Below, piece after piece: positions 1-8,400 of a stretch of DNA of 64,000 nt (position 1 is the first letter of the stretch; each line of letters starts with the position of its first letter). Made by a program: the position numbers and the translations under genes. Below the pieces are notes generated by a model. It did no database searches and had not been told where the DNA came from. It saw only the letters and a list, made by a program, of their open reading frames with translations. Source of the DNA: Mycobacterium sp. 1245111.1 (GTDB taxonomy: Bacteria > Actinomycetota > Actinomycetes > Mycobacteriales > Mycobacteriaceae). The stretch lies in the NCBI RefSeq assembly GCF_001673405.1, contig NZ_LZLV01000095.1, forward strand, positions 39,132-103,131, written 5' to 3'.

Positions 1-1
1 G

Positions 2-1630
2 CGGGTATCGGGCGCATTGCGCCGCTACCTGATCACCACGGTGGCCTGCGGGGTTGTTGTCTCGTGCTGTGCGATCGGTTCGGCAGTGGTTCTTGCAGGC
101 GTTGTGGCGCGTGTCATCAGCGACCCGACTGCACGCAGCGTGCCTGCAGTCGAGGGATCTCTGTCAATCCTGTTGGCGTTATGGGTTGTTCGTACGGCGA
201 CGCATTGGCTTCAGGCGCGGCTGGGGCAACGCGGCGCGACTAACGTGATCGCCGACCTGTCGGGCCAGGTGCTGTCAGCAGTGACGGCTAAGCAACCCCG
301 TGAATTAGTCGCGCAGCGTGATGCGGCCGCAGCGGTAGTCACGTGGGGTCTGGATAGCTTGCGCCCCTACTTCTCGCGATACTTGCCGACACTGCTGCTG
401 GCCGCCGTTTTGACGCCGGCCACCATCGCGGTGATCGCCGGGTATGACCTGAAATCGACTGTGATCGTGGTGATCACACTTCCGCTGATACCGATTTTCA
501 TGGCGCTGATAGGCATGGCGACTGCGGACCGGTCCGCGGCAGCCTTGGCTGCGATGACGACTCTTCAGGCGCGGTTGCTGGATCTGATCGCCGGGATCCC
601 TACTCTGCGCGCGCTGGGTCGTGCCCGAGGGCCCGAACGGCGGATCGCCGAATTGTCCGCAGCACATCGTCGTTCGACCATGTCAGCTCTCCGCGTCGCC
701 TTCCTGTCCGGCCTGGTACTGGAGTTTCTGGCCACGCTGGGCGTCGCGTTGATCGCCGTAGGCATCGGGTTGCGTCTGGCGTTCGGGGAGCTGACCCTGA
801 CGACCGGGTTGACGGTGCTTTTACTCGCCCCTGACGTGTATTGGCCGCTGCGCCGCGTCGGCGTGGAATTTCATGCAGCGCAAGATGGTAAGGCGGCGGC
901 GGACGCCGCTTTCGCGCTGATCGGCGAGCCTACGGTATCGACGGCGCGCTCTGGGTCGATCACTGCACGCGGGGCGCGTATCCGCCTCGAGCGTCTCACG
1001 GTCGCGGGCCGAGATGGTCGCGCTCCCGACGAGTTGAATGCGGTGATCGAGCCTGGTGCGGTAACGATCTTGACGGGTCGCAATGGTGCCGGCAAAAGCA
1101 CTACGCTCCAAGCAATCACCGGTCTCGTCGTTCCGACGTCCGGCCGGGTAACCGTCGCCGGCGCCGACGTGGCCGACCTGGATCCGACCGGCTGGTGGCG
1201 CCAGCTGTCCTGGCTTCCGCAGCGACCGGTGCTGGTAGCAGATACAGTGGGTGCCAATCTACTATTGCTGGGGCAGATAGATGATCTTCAAATTGCCTGT
1301 GAAAAAGCAGGATTCGACGCGGTCTTAAGCGAGTTACCCGAGGGTCTACATACTAAGCTGGGACGTGACGGTGTGGGCTTATCCCTCGGGCAGCGGCAAC
1401 GGTTGGGGCTCGCTCGCGCTCTAGGATCCTCGGCTCCGGTGCTGTTGCTGGACGAGCCGACCGCTCACCTGGATCCTTTGACCGAGGACCGAGTCTTGCG
1501 GGCCCTCGTAGATTGTGCCCGTGCGGGCGCAACCGTTGTCATCGCCGCGCACCGGGAATCGGTTCTCGCAATCGGGGACACTGTCGTCGAGGTGGTTGCA
1601 AGCAGCGGGGTGCAACATGTCCCAGGGTGA
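2..1630 (+). CDS. cydD: CydD, ABC exporter half (cytochrome bd assembly), 5' end probably cut by window
   Basis: Membrane ABC half-transporter that pairs with CydC; in the CydDC family the heterodimer exports thiols and supports assembly of cytochrome bd oxidase. The first ~270 residues are hydrophobic membrane segments. The nucleotide-binding domain follows, with Walker A GRNGAGKST near residue 354, signature LSLGQ and Walker B VLLLDEPT (numbered from the TTG at 17). The frame is open to the window edge and the TTG has no visible Shine-Dalgarno, so the true start probably lies upstream. It overlaps cydC by 14 bp, which implies translational coupling. In mycobacteria cydAB normally lie just upstream, outside this window. 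Confidence 0.93.
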   Translation, partial: RVSGALRRYLITTVACGVVVSCCAIGSAVVLAGVVARVISDPTARSVPAVEGSLSILLALWVVRTATHWLQARLGQRGATNVIADLSGQVLSAVTAKQPRELVAQRDAAAAVVTWGLDSLRPYFSRYLPTLLLAAVLTPATIAVIAGYDLKSTVIVVITLPLIPIFMALIGMATADRSAAALAAMTTLQARLLDLIAGIPTLRALGRARGPERRIAELSAAHRRSTMSALRVAFLSGLVLEFLATLGVALIAVGIGLRLAFGELTLTTGLTVLLLAPDVYWPLRRVGVEFHAAQDGKAAADAAFALIGEPTVSTARSGSITARGARIRLERLTVAGRDGRAPDELNAVIEPGAVTILTGRNGAGKSTTLQAITGLVVPTSGRVTVAGADVADLDPTGWWRQLSWLPQRPVLVADTVGANLLLLGQIDDLQIACEKAGFDAVLSELPEGLHTKLGRDGVGLSLGQRQRLGLARALGSSAPVLLLDEPTAHLDPLTEDRVLRALVDCARAGATVVIAAHRESVLAIGDTVVEVVASSGVQHVPG

Positions 1631-3293
1631 CATCGTCACGCACCGACCCGTGCTGATCGCTGTGCGAGACCTGTTGCGCCCACGGCTATCTCGGCTGTTC
1701 GCCGCCGTCTCGTTAGGTGTGCTCTCGTTAATCAGCGCCTTGGCGCTGGCGGGAACGGCGGCCTGGCTGATCACCCGGGCCAGTCAGATGCCGCCCGTGC
1801 TGGATCTCTCGGTCGCGGCCGTTGCAGTGCGCGCTTTCGCGATCTCGCGTGCTGTGCTGAACTACTGCGGACGGCTGGCCACCCACGACGCCGCACTGCG
1901 CGCGGCAGGTTCCGCTCGTTCGCAGATCTATCGTCGTTTAGCGATCGGACCCGCCGCGGCCGCTGTCCGATTCCACAGCGGTGAACTCATGGCTCGCGTG
2001 GGCGCCGACGTCGATGAGCTGGCCGATGTCCTGGCGCGAGCGGTGGTGCCAATCGTGGTGGCAGCAGTACTGGGGTGCGCGGCAACCGCGGCCGTCGCGG
2101 TGATTTCGGTGCCGGCCGGGATCGTTCTCGCGCTTTGCCTGCTGATCGCCGGCTACGCGGCGCCGCGCCTGGCGGGGAGGGCCGCTGCCGCCGAGGAAAC
2201 CGTGGCACAACAGCACTATTCCGAGCGCGACGTCGCTGCGATGATCGCCCTCGAACACGCGCCCGAGCTCCGGGTAGCCGGCATGCTGTCTACCGTCATC
2301 GCCGAATCCCAACGGCACCAACGCGCATGGGCTGCCGCCATCGACGCCGCCACCAAAACGGCTGCCATCGCCGAGGCGATCCCGACTGCGGCGGTCGGCG
2401 TCAGCGTGCTCGGTGCGGTGGTGGCTGGGATCGGCATATCGAATGCCGTCGCGCCCACCACTCTCGCGGTACTGATGCTGTTGCCGCTGTCCGCCTTCGA
2501 GGCAACGACACCGCTGCCGGCCGCTGCGATCCAGCTCACTCGATCACGGATCGCCGCGGCGCGCCTGCTCGATCTCGCTGGAAGCGACCAGAGCGGCACT
2601 CCGCGGTCAGGCGCGAGAACGCCGGTTAACGGAGCGACAGCGTCCTTGTCCGCGCATGTTCTTACCGGCCACACCCGCGGAAGCGGGTCCGTCCGCGTGA
2701 CGCTGGATATACGACCCGGTGAGCGGTGGGCTGTTACCGGTACCAGCGGCTCCGGCAAAACAACGCTGCTGATGACCCTTGCCGGTCTGATACCTGCGCT
2801 CGACGGAGAGGTGGCACTGGACGGCATCGAGTTAAGCGCGTTCGATGAAGCCGAATTGCGCAGTGCCGTCGGCTTTTTCGCTGAGGACGCACACATCTTC
2901 GCCACGACCGTGCGCGACAATCTGTTGGTCGCGCGGGGAGATTGCGCGGATGAAGATCTTGTCGCGGCGTTGAAGCGGGTCGGGCTGGGGGATTGGCTCG
3001 TCAATCTGACCGACGGACTCTCGACTGTGCTCGCCGGTGGGGCACAGGCGCTTTCCGCGGGTCAGCGCCGACGAGTGCTGCTGGCCCGCGCGGTGATAGC
3101 GCCGGCCCGAGTCATATTGCTAGACGAGCCCACCGAGCATCTCGATGCGGTCGATTCCGACGTTGTCCTGCGTGATCTTCTGGACCCCGCCTCGCAATTA
3201 ATGGCGGCAGGGAAAACGGTCGTCGTCGCAACCCATAATCTTCCGCCCGACATCGGCTGCCGTCAGCTGAACCTCGATAGCCTCCGGGTCTAA
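1617..3293 (+). CDS. cydC: CydC, ABC exporter half (cytochrome bd assembly)
   Basis: Second half of the CydDC exporter, 558 aa. It has N-terminal membrane helices and a C-terminal ATPase domain with Walker A GTSGSGKTT near residue 375, signature LSAGQRRR and Walker B VILLDEPTEHLD. I chose the ATG at 1617 because it overlaps the cydD stop by 14 bp. The GTG at 1515 would bury 116 bp in cydD and add a non-membrane extension unlike the family. Same operon as cydD. Confidence 0.93.
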   Translation: MSQGDIVTHRPVLIAVRDLLRPRLSRLFAAVSLGVLSLISALALAGTAAWLITRASQMPPVLDLSVAAVAVRAFAISRAVLNYCGRLATHDAALRAAGSARSQIYRRLAIGPAAAAVRFHSGELMARVGADVDELADVLARAVVPIVVAAVLGCAATAAVAVISVPAGIVLALCLLIAGYAAPRLAGRAAAAEETVAQQHYSERDVAAMIALEHAPELRVAGMLSTVIAESQRHQRAWAAAIDAATKTAAIAEAIPTAAVGVSVLGAVVAGIGISNAVAPTTLAVLMLLPLSAFEATTPLPAAAIQLTRSRIAAARLLDLAGSDQSGTPRSGARTPVNGATASLSAHVLTGHTRGSGSVRVTLDIRPGERWAVTGTSGSGKTTLLMTLAGLIPALDGEVALDGIELSAFDEAELRSAVGFFAEDAHIFATTVRDNLLVARGDCADEDLVAALKRVGLGDWLVNLTDGLSTVLAGGAQALSAGQRRRVLLARAVIAPARVILLDEPTEHLDAVDSDVVLRDLLDPASQLMAAGKTVVVATHNLPPDIGCRQLNLDSLRV

Positions 3294-3667
3294 CAACGAG
3301 GTTCTCGGTCACACCCAAAAAGGGGAGAAGCCCCGTGTAACAGCGCATTCCAGCAGCATCTGTCAACCTCACTATCACCTTCGCGTCAAACATGTTGTGC
3401 GCAATGATGGTGGCGGGCCGAGCGGGTGATCGTCGGGGATGCCGACTCGCCCCGGCGATTAGTGGACACAGGGTCAGGCGGCGCGAGCCGTCCGAGCTAT
3501 AACCCGGTCGCGCTGGTCGTCTCGATGGCGGAGTCGGGCTTGCGACGGATTAGCGGCCCACGCGTGGGCTGTCATGCTCAGATCGTGGTGCCTGCCGGCG
3601 AACCCGGTTAAGTTTGCGGGAAAATGCGCGAAAGTCGGTATTCGTAGCATCTGGCCCCCATACTCTC
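3294..3667. other. Intergenic region between cydC and the lipJ-like gene
   Basis: About 370 bp without a convincing gene. A weak imperfect hairpin (GGGG at 3322-3325 against CCCC at 3331-3334, flanked by ACAC/GTGT) lies just after cydC and could help termination. Short open frames here have no family features. The rest presumably carries the promoter of the downstream gene, but I cannot point to one. Confidence 0.4.
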
Positions 3668-5230
3668 GTGACTGTGGCGGAAACCGCGTACGCCCCGTGC
3701 GGCGACCTCAGCCTGGCATATCAGGTGTTCGGCGACGGGCCGGTCGAGATGATCATCGTCGAGCCGTTCGTCAGCCACGTCGAGCTGGTCTGGATCCTGC
3801 CCGAATTCAAAGCGTTTGCTGATCAGCTCGGCAGGTTCTGCCGCGTTGCCCTGTTCGATAAGGCTGGGGTCGGGATGTCGGACCCGGTGTCAAAAGTTCG
3901 CACGCTGGAGGATCGAGCGGCCGAGATCGAGGCTGTCATGGATGCCGTCGGCTTCGACCAGGCCGTCGTATGCGGTCTGAGTGACGGTGGACCGGGCGCC
4001 ATGATGTTCGCGGCAACGCGGCCCGAGCGAGTGCGCGCGCTCATCCTTCACGGCACCGTCGCGTATTGGAGCTTCACGGGGTGGGAAGACATGGATCGCG
4101 ACCCGGCCGAGCTACGGGAACGATTCCTTGCCGAGTTGGGCGAGGACTACACGCCGTCGATCGAGCAACTCGCGCGCTTCCAGGAAGGTGGCCGTGCCGT
4201 GCGCTCCGGATGGGGCAGCGGCGTGGCCGCCAGCCTCAGCGCGCCGTCGGTCCGGCCGATACGCCAGCTCGCAATGTTGGAGCGCATGTGCGCGAGCCCG
4301 GGAATGGCGCGTGCCTCGTTCGAAGCGGCGTTTCTGACCGACGTGCGGCCGATCTTGCCCACGCTCACCGCGCCAACCCTGGTCATTCATGCCCGCGAAG
4401 ACAACGCGGTTCCGGTGCAGGGCGGACGGTATCTCGCCGACCACATCCCTGGCGCGCGGTACCTGGAGGTCGAGGGTGTGGACCACGCACCCTTTTTGAC
4501 TGAGCCCGACAGAATCCTGACCGCGGTCGAGGAGTTCCTCACCGGGAGCCATACGGCGCCGGCGCAGTCACATCGTGCCCTACGCACCGTGCTATTTACC
4601 GATATCGTCGCGTCGACGCAACACGCCGCAGCGAACGGCGACGAGCGATGGCGGGCGGTGCTGCACCGCTTCGGCGAGGTCACTGCAGACCGCACGGAAC
4701 GATTCGGTGGCACGGTGGTCAAAAGCACCGGCGACGGCCACCTCGCCACGTTCGACGGTCCGACGCAGGCCATCCGCTGCGCCGAGGCCGTGCGCGACGA
4801 CGCCGAGACGCTGGGTATCCAGATTCGCGCCGGTATCCACACCGGCGAGTGTGAACTGCTGGATGCAGACATCGGGGGAATCGCTGTACACATTGCGGCG
4901 CGGATCCTTGGTCACGCCGGCGCGGGTGAAATCCTGGTCTCGCGCACCGTGCGTGACCTGGTGGTCGGCTCGGGCACCGGCTTCGAGGACCGTGGCAGCG
5001 TCGAGCTACGAGGCGTGCCCGGCAGCTGGCAGCTGCTGGCAGTCAACCGCCACGGCCCGCGGGCGGGATCGGCTGAGGCGAGACTGGCGTCAACGCCCAC
5101 TCCTGGCCGTCGGACGACAATGCGCCGATCGGATCGTGTTGCCGAGCTGATAGCGATGCGCGCGCCGCGGCTCGTGCGCGGGGTGGCCCGCATCGCTTTG
5201 GTCACCGGTCGCAGCCGGACAGCTCCGTGA
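3668..5230 (+). CDS. lipJ: Alpha/beta hydrolase fused to class III adenylate cyclase (LipJ-like)
   Basis: Two-domain protein of 520 aa with the architecture of M. tuberculosis Rv1900c (LipJ). The N-terminal alpha/beta hydrolase has nucleophile Ser105 in GLSDG, acid Asp245 and His273 in GVDHAPF. The C-terminal cyclase homology domain starts near residue 304 with metal Asp312 (FTDIV), Lys352 in the KSTGDG region, Asp356 and Arg412. The usual transition-state Asn is His408 (AVHIAAR), as I recall for Rv1900c. A basic tail of about 50 residues follows the cyclase. The GTG at 3668 is preferred; a TTG at 3614 in frame is possible. It probably makes cAMP; the hydrolase substrate is unknown. Confidence 0.85.
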   Translation: MTVAETAYAPCGDLSLAYQVFGDGPVEMIIVEPFVSHVELVWILPEFKAFADQLGRFCRVALFDKAGVGMSDPVSKVRTLEDRAAEIEAVMDAVGFDQAVVCGLSDGGPGAMMFAATRPERVRALILHGTVAYWSFTGWEDMDRDPAELRERFLAELGEDYTPSIEQLARFQEGGRAVRSGWGSGVAASLSAPSVRPIRQLAMLERMCASPGMARASFEAAFLTDVRPILPTLTAPTLVIHAREDNAVPVQGGRYLADHIPGARYLEVEGVDHAPFLTEPDRILTAVEEFLTGSHTAPAQSHRALRTVLFTDIVASTQHAAANGDERWRAVLHRFGEVTADRTERFGGTVVKSTGDGHLATFDGPTQAIRCAEAVRDDAETLGIQIRAGIHTGECELLDADIGGIAVHIAARILGHAGAGEILVSRTVRDLVVGSGTGFEDRGSVELRGVPGSWQLLAVNRHGPRAGSAEARLASTPTPGRRTTMRRSDRVAELIAMRAPRLVRGVARIALVTGRSRTAP

Positions 5231-5276
5231 TCGCGGAAAGTCGTACTCTCTTGTTGGCGTTGATGATTCCACCCAT
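5202..5276 (-). other. Mini-ORF with strong Shine-Dalgarno, possible relic of a third operon gene
   Basis: On the minus strand, just after the SRPBCC gene, AAAGGAG (5285-5291) lies 8 nt before an ATG at 5276 that opens only 24 codons. The ORF overlaps the end of the lipJ-like gene on the other strand. A good ribosome site in front of so short a frame suggests the start of a gene lost downstream, or a small peptide. No family recognised. Confidence 0.3.
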
Positions 5277-5294
5277 CGTCAGTTCTCCTTTGTC

Positions 5295-5735
5295 CTAGTG
5301 GTCGTTTGCGAATTCCGCAGCCAGACTGTCCAGTTGCGTGGCGGTTCCATGCTCACGCCATTCTGGTTGCTCCTGGCCAGGCAGATAGATCCCGTGCTCG
5401 GTCAGTACCAGCAGCGTGCCGGAGTCCTCTGCTTGGAATTCGACACTGGTAACCGAGACAGTCGACAGCCGGTCTTCGGTGTGCAGCGTGGATGTCGTGA
5501 GAATTCGGTCATTCGGCACGATCTCGGCGTACTGCGCTTCGTAGGTCAACGGGCGGCCCTGTGGATCGAACCCCTTGACCGTCTCGAGACCACCGACAAC
5601 GAAGTTCTGCGAGTGGTCTGCTCCTTGAGCCATCCAGCGTCGGCGCGCCTCCGGATCCGCCCATGCCTCGAACACGCGCTCCACCGGAGCCGGATAGCGG
5701 CGTTCGAGCGTGAAGGTCGAGTGCGTAACTTCCAT
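5295..5735 (-). CDS. SRPBCC (AHSA1-type) domain protein
   Basis: 146-aa START-like protein of the activator-of-Hsp90-ATPase (AHSA1) type. The opening strand with the ERRYPAPVERVFEAWADPE pattern and the W residues of the first helix are typical. Such proteins bind hydrophobic ligands; the ligand here is unknown. The gene begins 3 bp after the ArsR stop and is cotranscribed with it, an arrangement common in actinobacteria where the ArsR represses the pair. Confidence 0.85.
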   Translation of the reverse strand: MEVTHSTFTLERRYPAPVERVFEAWADPEARRRWMAQGADHSQNFVVGGLETVKGFDPQGRPLTYEAQYAEIVPNDRILTTSTLHTEDRLSTVSVTSVEFQAEDSGTLLVLTEHGIYLPGQEQPEWREHGTATQLDSLAAEFANDH

Positions 5736-5737
5736 GA

Positions 5738-6067
5738 TCAGTTTCCTTTCAAGTAGTCATCGAGCTGATCGAGCTGCCGTTCCCATTCCGTGCGTTGCCC
5801 GCTGAGCCACCGCTCCGCAACACGGAGCGCCTTTGGTTCGATCCGGCAGCTGCGGACGCGACCGACCTTCTCGGTGACGATGACTCCCGCGTCCTCAAGC
5901 ACCTTCAGGTGTTGCATCACCGCCGGCAGGGACATCGCGAGCGGGTCGGCCAACGCCTTCACCGGCGCCGGCCTTCCGACGAGCCGTTCCACGATCGCTC
6001 GGCGGGTTGGGTCGGCGAGTGCGTGAAAAACGCGTCCGACCCGATCAAGCCCGGATTGGTTAGGCAT
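5738..6067 (-). CDS. ArsR-family transcriptional regulator
   Basis: 109-aa winged-helix regulator. The helix-turn-helix core reads LADPTRRAIVERL, then a recognition helix LAMSLPAVMQHLKVLEDAG. No cysteine metal site is visible, so this is the metal-independent type found with SRPBCC partners. It is the first gene of a two-gene operon. The upstream region holds three copies of an 11-bp half-site (6071-6121), consistent with autoregulation. Confidence 0.9.
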   Translation of the reverse strand: MPNQSGLDRVGRVFHALADPTRRAIVERLVGRPAPVKALADPLAMSLPAVMQHLKVLEDAGVIVTEKVGRVRSCRIEPKALRVAERWLSGQRTEWERQLDQLDDYLKGN

Positions 6068-6070
6068 GTA

Positions 6071-6121
6071 CTTAACTATTCACGTAGACCTCTGAATAGT
6101 CAAGCGGTTGCTTAACTATTC
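6071..6121. promoter_or_regulatory. Candidate ArsR operator: three 11-bp half-sites
   Basis: CTTAACTATTC occurs at 6071-6081 and 6111-6121, and its reverse complement with one mismatch (GAATAGTCAAG) at 6094-6104. The second and third copies form an inverted repeat with a 6-nt gap. The block begins 3 bp upstream of the ArsR start codon, where a repressor would block the promoter. That ArsR binds it is inferred from position. Confidence 0.65.
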
Positions 6122-6122
6122 G

Positions 6123-6693
6123 GGCGACACTGCTGCGGCGGCCGGAAGGGCCGGCAGAACCTGTGGGATTGCGGTACGAAATGCAGGCCAGGCCGGACGA
6201 AGCCCGGCCGACCATCGATGCAACCCATTGCTCAATAGCCTTGCGCTGCAGGCTAATTTGTCACAGTGACGTAATAGCGCGGGCCCACGGAGACCAGGGA
6301 GGGGGTTGGTCGAGGGTCGACTAGCGGGTTGATCGTCTACGGCGTGCTCAACGCTTCAACCCAAACGCCAACTCATCAATCCCATCTACGAGTGATCGAA
6401 CTGGACGGCACGGCTCGCCGTATGCGAGTAGCGGCGAGATCGGATTACTACCAGGTCTTCGTGGATCACGACCAGAGGGGTCGCGAGCGATTTCACTTCG
6501 ATGCACCTGGTACCCCCGCTTTTGCCGATAAGCGACATTATGTCAACTTAACGTCGCCGTGTTCATCCGATGAATCATCCCCGGCCGGAACTTGTTGATC
6601 CCTGTCACCTTGCGTTGGTTCGTCATAGCTCTTGCGCCGCAGCGTCTTTGATCTGTCGGGTTGGTCGCGGATGGCGATCGCAGGCGGCCGGGT
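6123..6693. other. Gene-poor stretch before the recombinase remnant
   Basis: About 570 bp with no supportable gene. An 89-codon frame on the plus strand (6329-6598) has a TTG start, no Shine-Dalgarno and no family features. The stretch adjoins a truncated recombinase-like gene and may be debris of a mobile element. Confidence 0.35.
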
Positions 6694-7110
6694 ATGCGCA
6701 CCCACGGGCTCTGCCCGATCTGCGGACACGACGGCGTCCTGCCCGGCCGCCTGAACCGCACCGACTCACGCCCGGTCTGCCTGACCTGCGCAGGTGTCCC
6801 CGGTAACTTCACCTGCACAATCTGCCAATGCGAAGGCGAGATGTACCGCCGCGGCCAATGCGCCCGCTGCGCTCTACACGACGATCTCTGCAAGATTCTT
6901 CTCCACCATCCCGCCGACCTCACCGCCATGCAGACGTTGATCGAAGTACTCTGCGGCGTCGACCGGCCCGAAAGCATCCTGTCCTGGAAACGCGACATTC
7001 AGGTACTGCAGCTGCTTGGCGGAATCAGCGGGACGATACGCGTTGCTGCGGCACCACGAAAAGTCACGAGAGCAGCCCGATCGCGAGAGCCATCGCGAGG
7101 AACAGCGTGA
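6694..7110 (+). pseudogene. Truncated zinc-ribbon N-terminus of a recombinase/integrase-like protein
   Basis: The ATG at 6694 opens a Cys-rich protein with CPIC, CLTC, CTIC and CARC pairs, enough for two zinc ribbons. It resembles the N-terminal part of long actinobacterial XerD-like site-specific recombinase proteins as I remember them. After about residue 110 the sequence stops resembling that family, and no catalytic domain (R...H..R...Y) follows. The end overlaps the opposite-strand DUF1761 gene. I infer a 3'-truncated remnant; family assignment is from memory and moderate. Confidence 0.45.
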
Positions 7111-7471
7111 GTTGGTAGGCGTTGTTGATGATGGTTAGTCGCGGTGGCTTCAGCTCAAATGCGTTGTGTTGCAGCAGCGTTGTGGCCGAGAATGCCAACC
7201 ACACCCCGGCGCCGACGACAACCGCGAGCCACGCGGAATGGCTCCCAGTGGCCGTGAAAGTGACCTCGACCGCTGCCGCCAGCCCTATCGCAGTCACCGT
7301 ATTGGCGAGCATTAGCTGAGCCATGTTTCGTCTGCTGGCGGCTTTCGATTGCTCTGGCGTGATGCCGGTCAGGTTCGACCACGTGGTGACGAAAAGCTTC
7401 CCGTACCACACGCCGGCTACCGCCATCCCCGCGACGGTGGCGATCACGATACCGAGCCAATTCACATGCAT
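7064..7471 (-). CDS. DUF1761 family membrane protein
   Basis: 135-aa integral membrane protein with four hydrophobic segments. The N-terminal segment ends in WYGKLF and is followed by a W..LTG..PEQ loop, as in DUF1761 proteins; function unknown. GAGGAG lies 6 nt before the ATG on the minus strand. Its 3' end overlaps the tail of the truncated recombinase-like frame by 47 bp, which supports that frame being non-functional there. Confidence 0.8.
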   Translation of the reverse strand: MHVNWLGIVIATVAGMAVAGVWYGKLFVTTWSNLTGITPEQSKAASRRNMAQLMLANTVTAIGLAAAVEVTFTATGSHSAWLAVVVGAGVWLAFSATTLLQHNAFELKPPRLTIINNAYQLTLFLAMALAIGLLS

Positions 7472-7600
7472 ATCAAGGCTCCTCGACTAATTGTGGGCAG
7501 GCTCGGCATTGAGCCTGGCGGTCGTGATGCGCGATGTTGCACGTTTCGTGCGATCTGCACACGTCGTGCGTCTCCTCCATGGGCGCTTATGCACTTCACG

Positions 7601-7611
7601 TGTAATATACA
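7601..7611. promoter_or_regulatory. Short palindrome upstream of the 243-aa protein gene
   Basis: TGTA-ATA-TACA lies 42 bp upstream of the ATG at 7653 in a locally AT-rich patch. It could be part of a promoter or an operator for the HxlR protein encoded downstream. The palindrome is short, so this is a weak call. Confidence 0.25.
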
Positions 7612-7652
7612 AGCTCACAATCAAAAATGAAGTACTTCTGAAAGCGGGTGCG

Positions 7653-8384
7653 ATGAACGAGCTACTCAGCGAGGTGCTTGACGCATATGGCGGGACTGAA
7701 CGTTGGCGGTCGGTTGCAGCCATCACCGCCCGCGGTCGATTGCGCGGCCTGCTGCCCACACGTTTTCCCGGCAACAAGTTGTCGAACTTCACCGTTGAGG
7801 TCACCGTCGCCGAGCAGCGCACCATCCTTCACGACTTCCCGCAGGCCGGCCGGCGCGGCGTGTTCGACCACGGCGAGGCGCGGATAGAAACCCCGGACGG
7901 TGAGGTGATCGACGTCCGAACCGACCCTCGTTCAGCCTTCTCCGGGCTCAGCGGAATCCGTCGCAACATCCATTGGGATCCCCTAGACGCCACCTACTTT
8001 GCCGGATACGCCTTCTGGAACTACCTCACCTCACCGCACCTGCTCACCCACCACGGCGTCACCGTGACCGACGGCGGACCCTGCCAGAAATCAGGCCATC
8101 AATGGCGGCGACTCCTGGCCACATTCCCCGCCGACATCAACACCCACTGCCGGCAGCAGACCTTTTACGTGGACACCGACGGCCTGATCGCTCGCCACGA
8201 CTTCCTCGCCGAACCCGTCGGCGCCTGGGCCAACGCAGCGCTCTACTGCAACCAATATCGCCGCATCGACGGGATCGTTTTCCCCACTCAACGACGCGTA
8301 TTCCCACGGGGTCCCGGACAGAGTGTGCTGTCCTGGCCGACCCTGCTAGCGCTGGACTTCGACCAGATCGAAATCAGGCATTGA
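7653..8384 (+). CDS. Uncharacterised 243-aa protein (copy A of a local paralogue pair)
   Basis: No characterised family recognised. It aligns without gaps, at about half its residues, to the protein at 14702-15433. Shared blocks include RFPGN, the YFAGYAFWNY segment near the middle, QTFYVD.DGL and an EPVG.WA motif. No signal peptide or membrane segment. I start at the ATG at 7653 because it matches the paralogue start; the upstream extension looks non-coding. An HxlR regulator gene follows after 16 bp and is probably in the same operon. The soluble all-beta look and conserved aromatic core would fit a ligand-binding or enzyme role, but this is a guess. Confidence 0.8.
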   Translation: MNELLSEVLDAYGGTERWRSVAAITARGRLRGLLPTRFPGNKLSNFTVEVTVAEQRTILHDFPQAGRRGVFDHGEARIETPDGEVIDVRTDPRSAFSGLSGIRRNIHWDPLDATYFAGYAFWNYLTSPHLLTHHGVTVTDGGPCQKSGHQWRRLLATFPADINTHCRQQTFYVDTDGLIARHDFLAEPVGAWANAALYCNQYRRIDGIVFPTQRRVFPRGPGQSVLSWPTLLALDFDQIEIRH

Positions 8385-8400
8385 ACCCAGGAAAGTAAAG

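Noticed and set aside
1515..1616. Longer CydC start at the GTG at 1515
   Set aside because: It would overlap cydD by 116 bp and add a hydrophilic leader absent from the family; the ATG at 1617 gives the usual coupled start.
6329..6598. 89-codon frame
   Set aside because: TTG start, no ribosome site, no family likeness and no coding-like composition.
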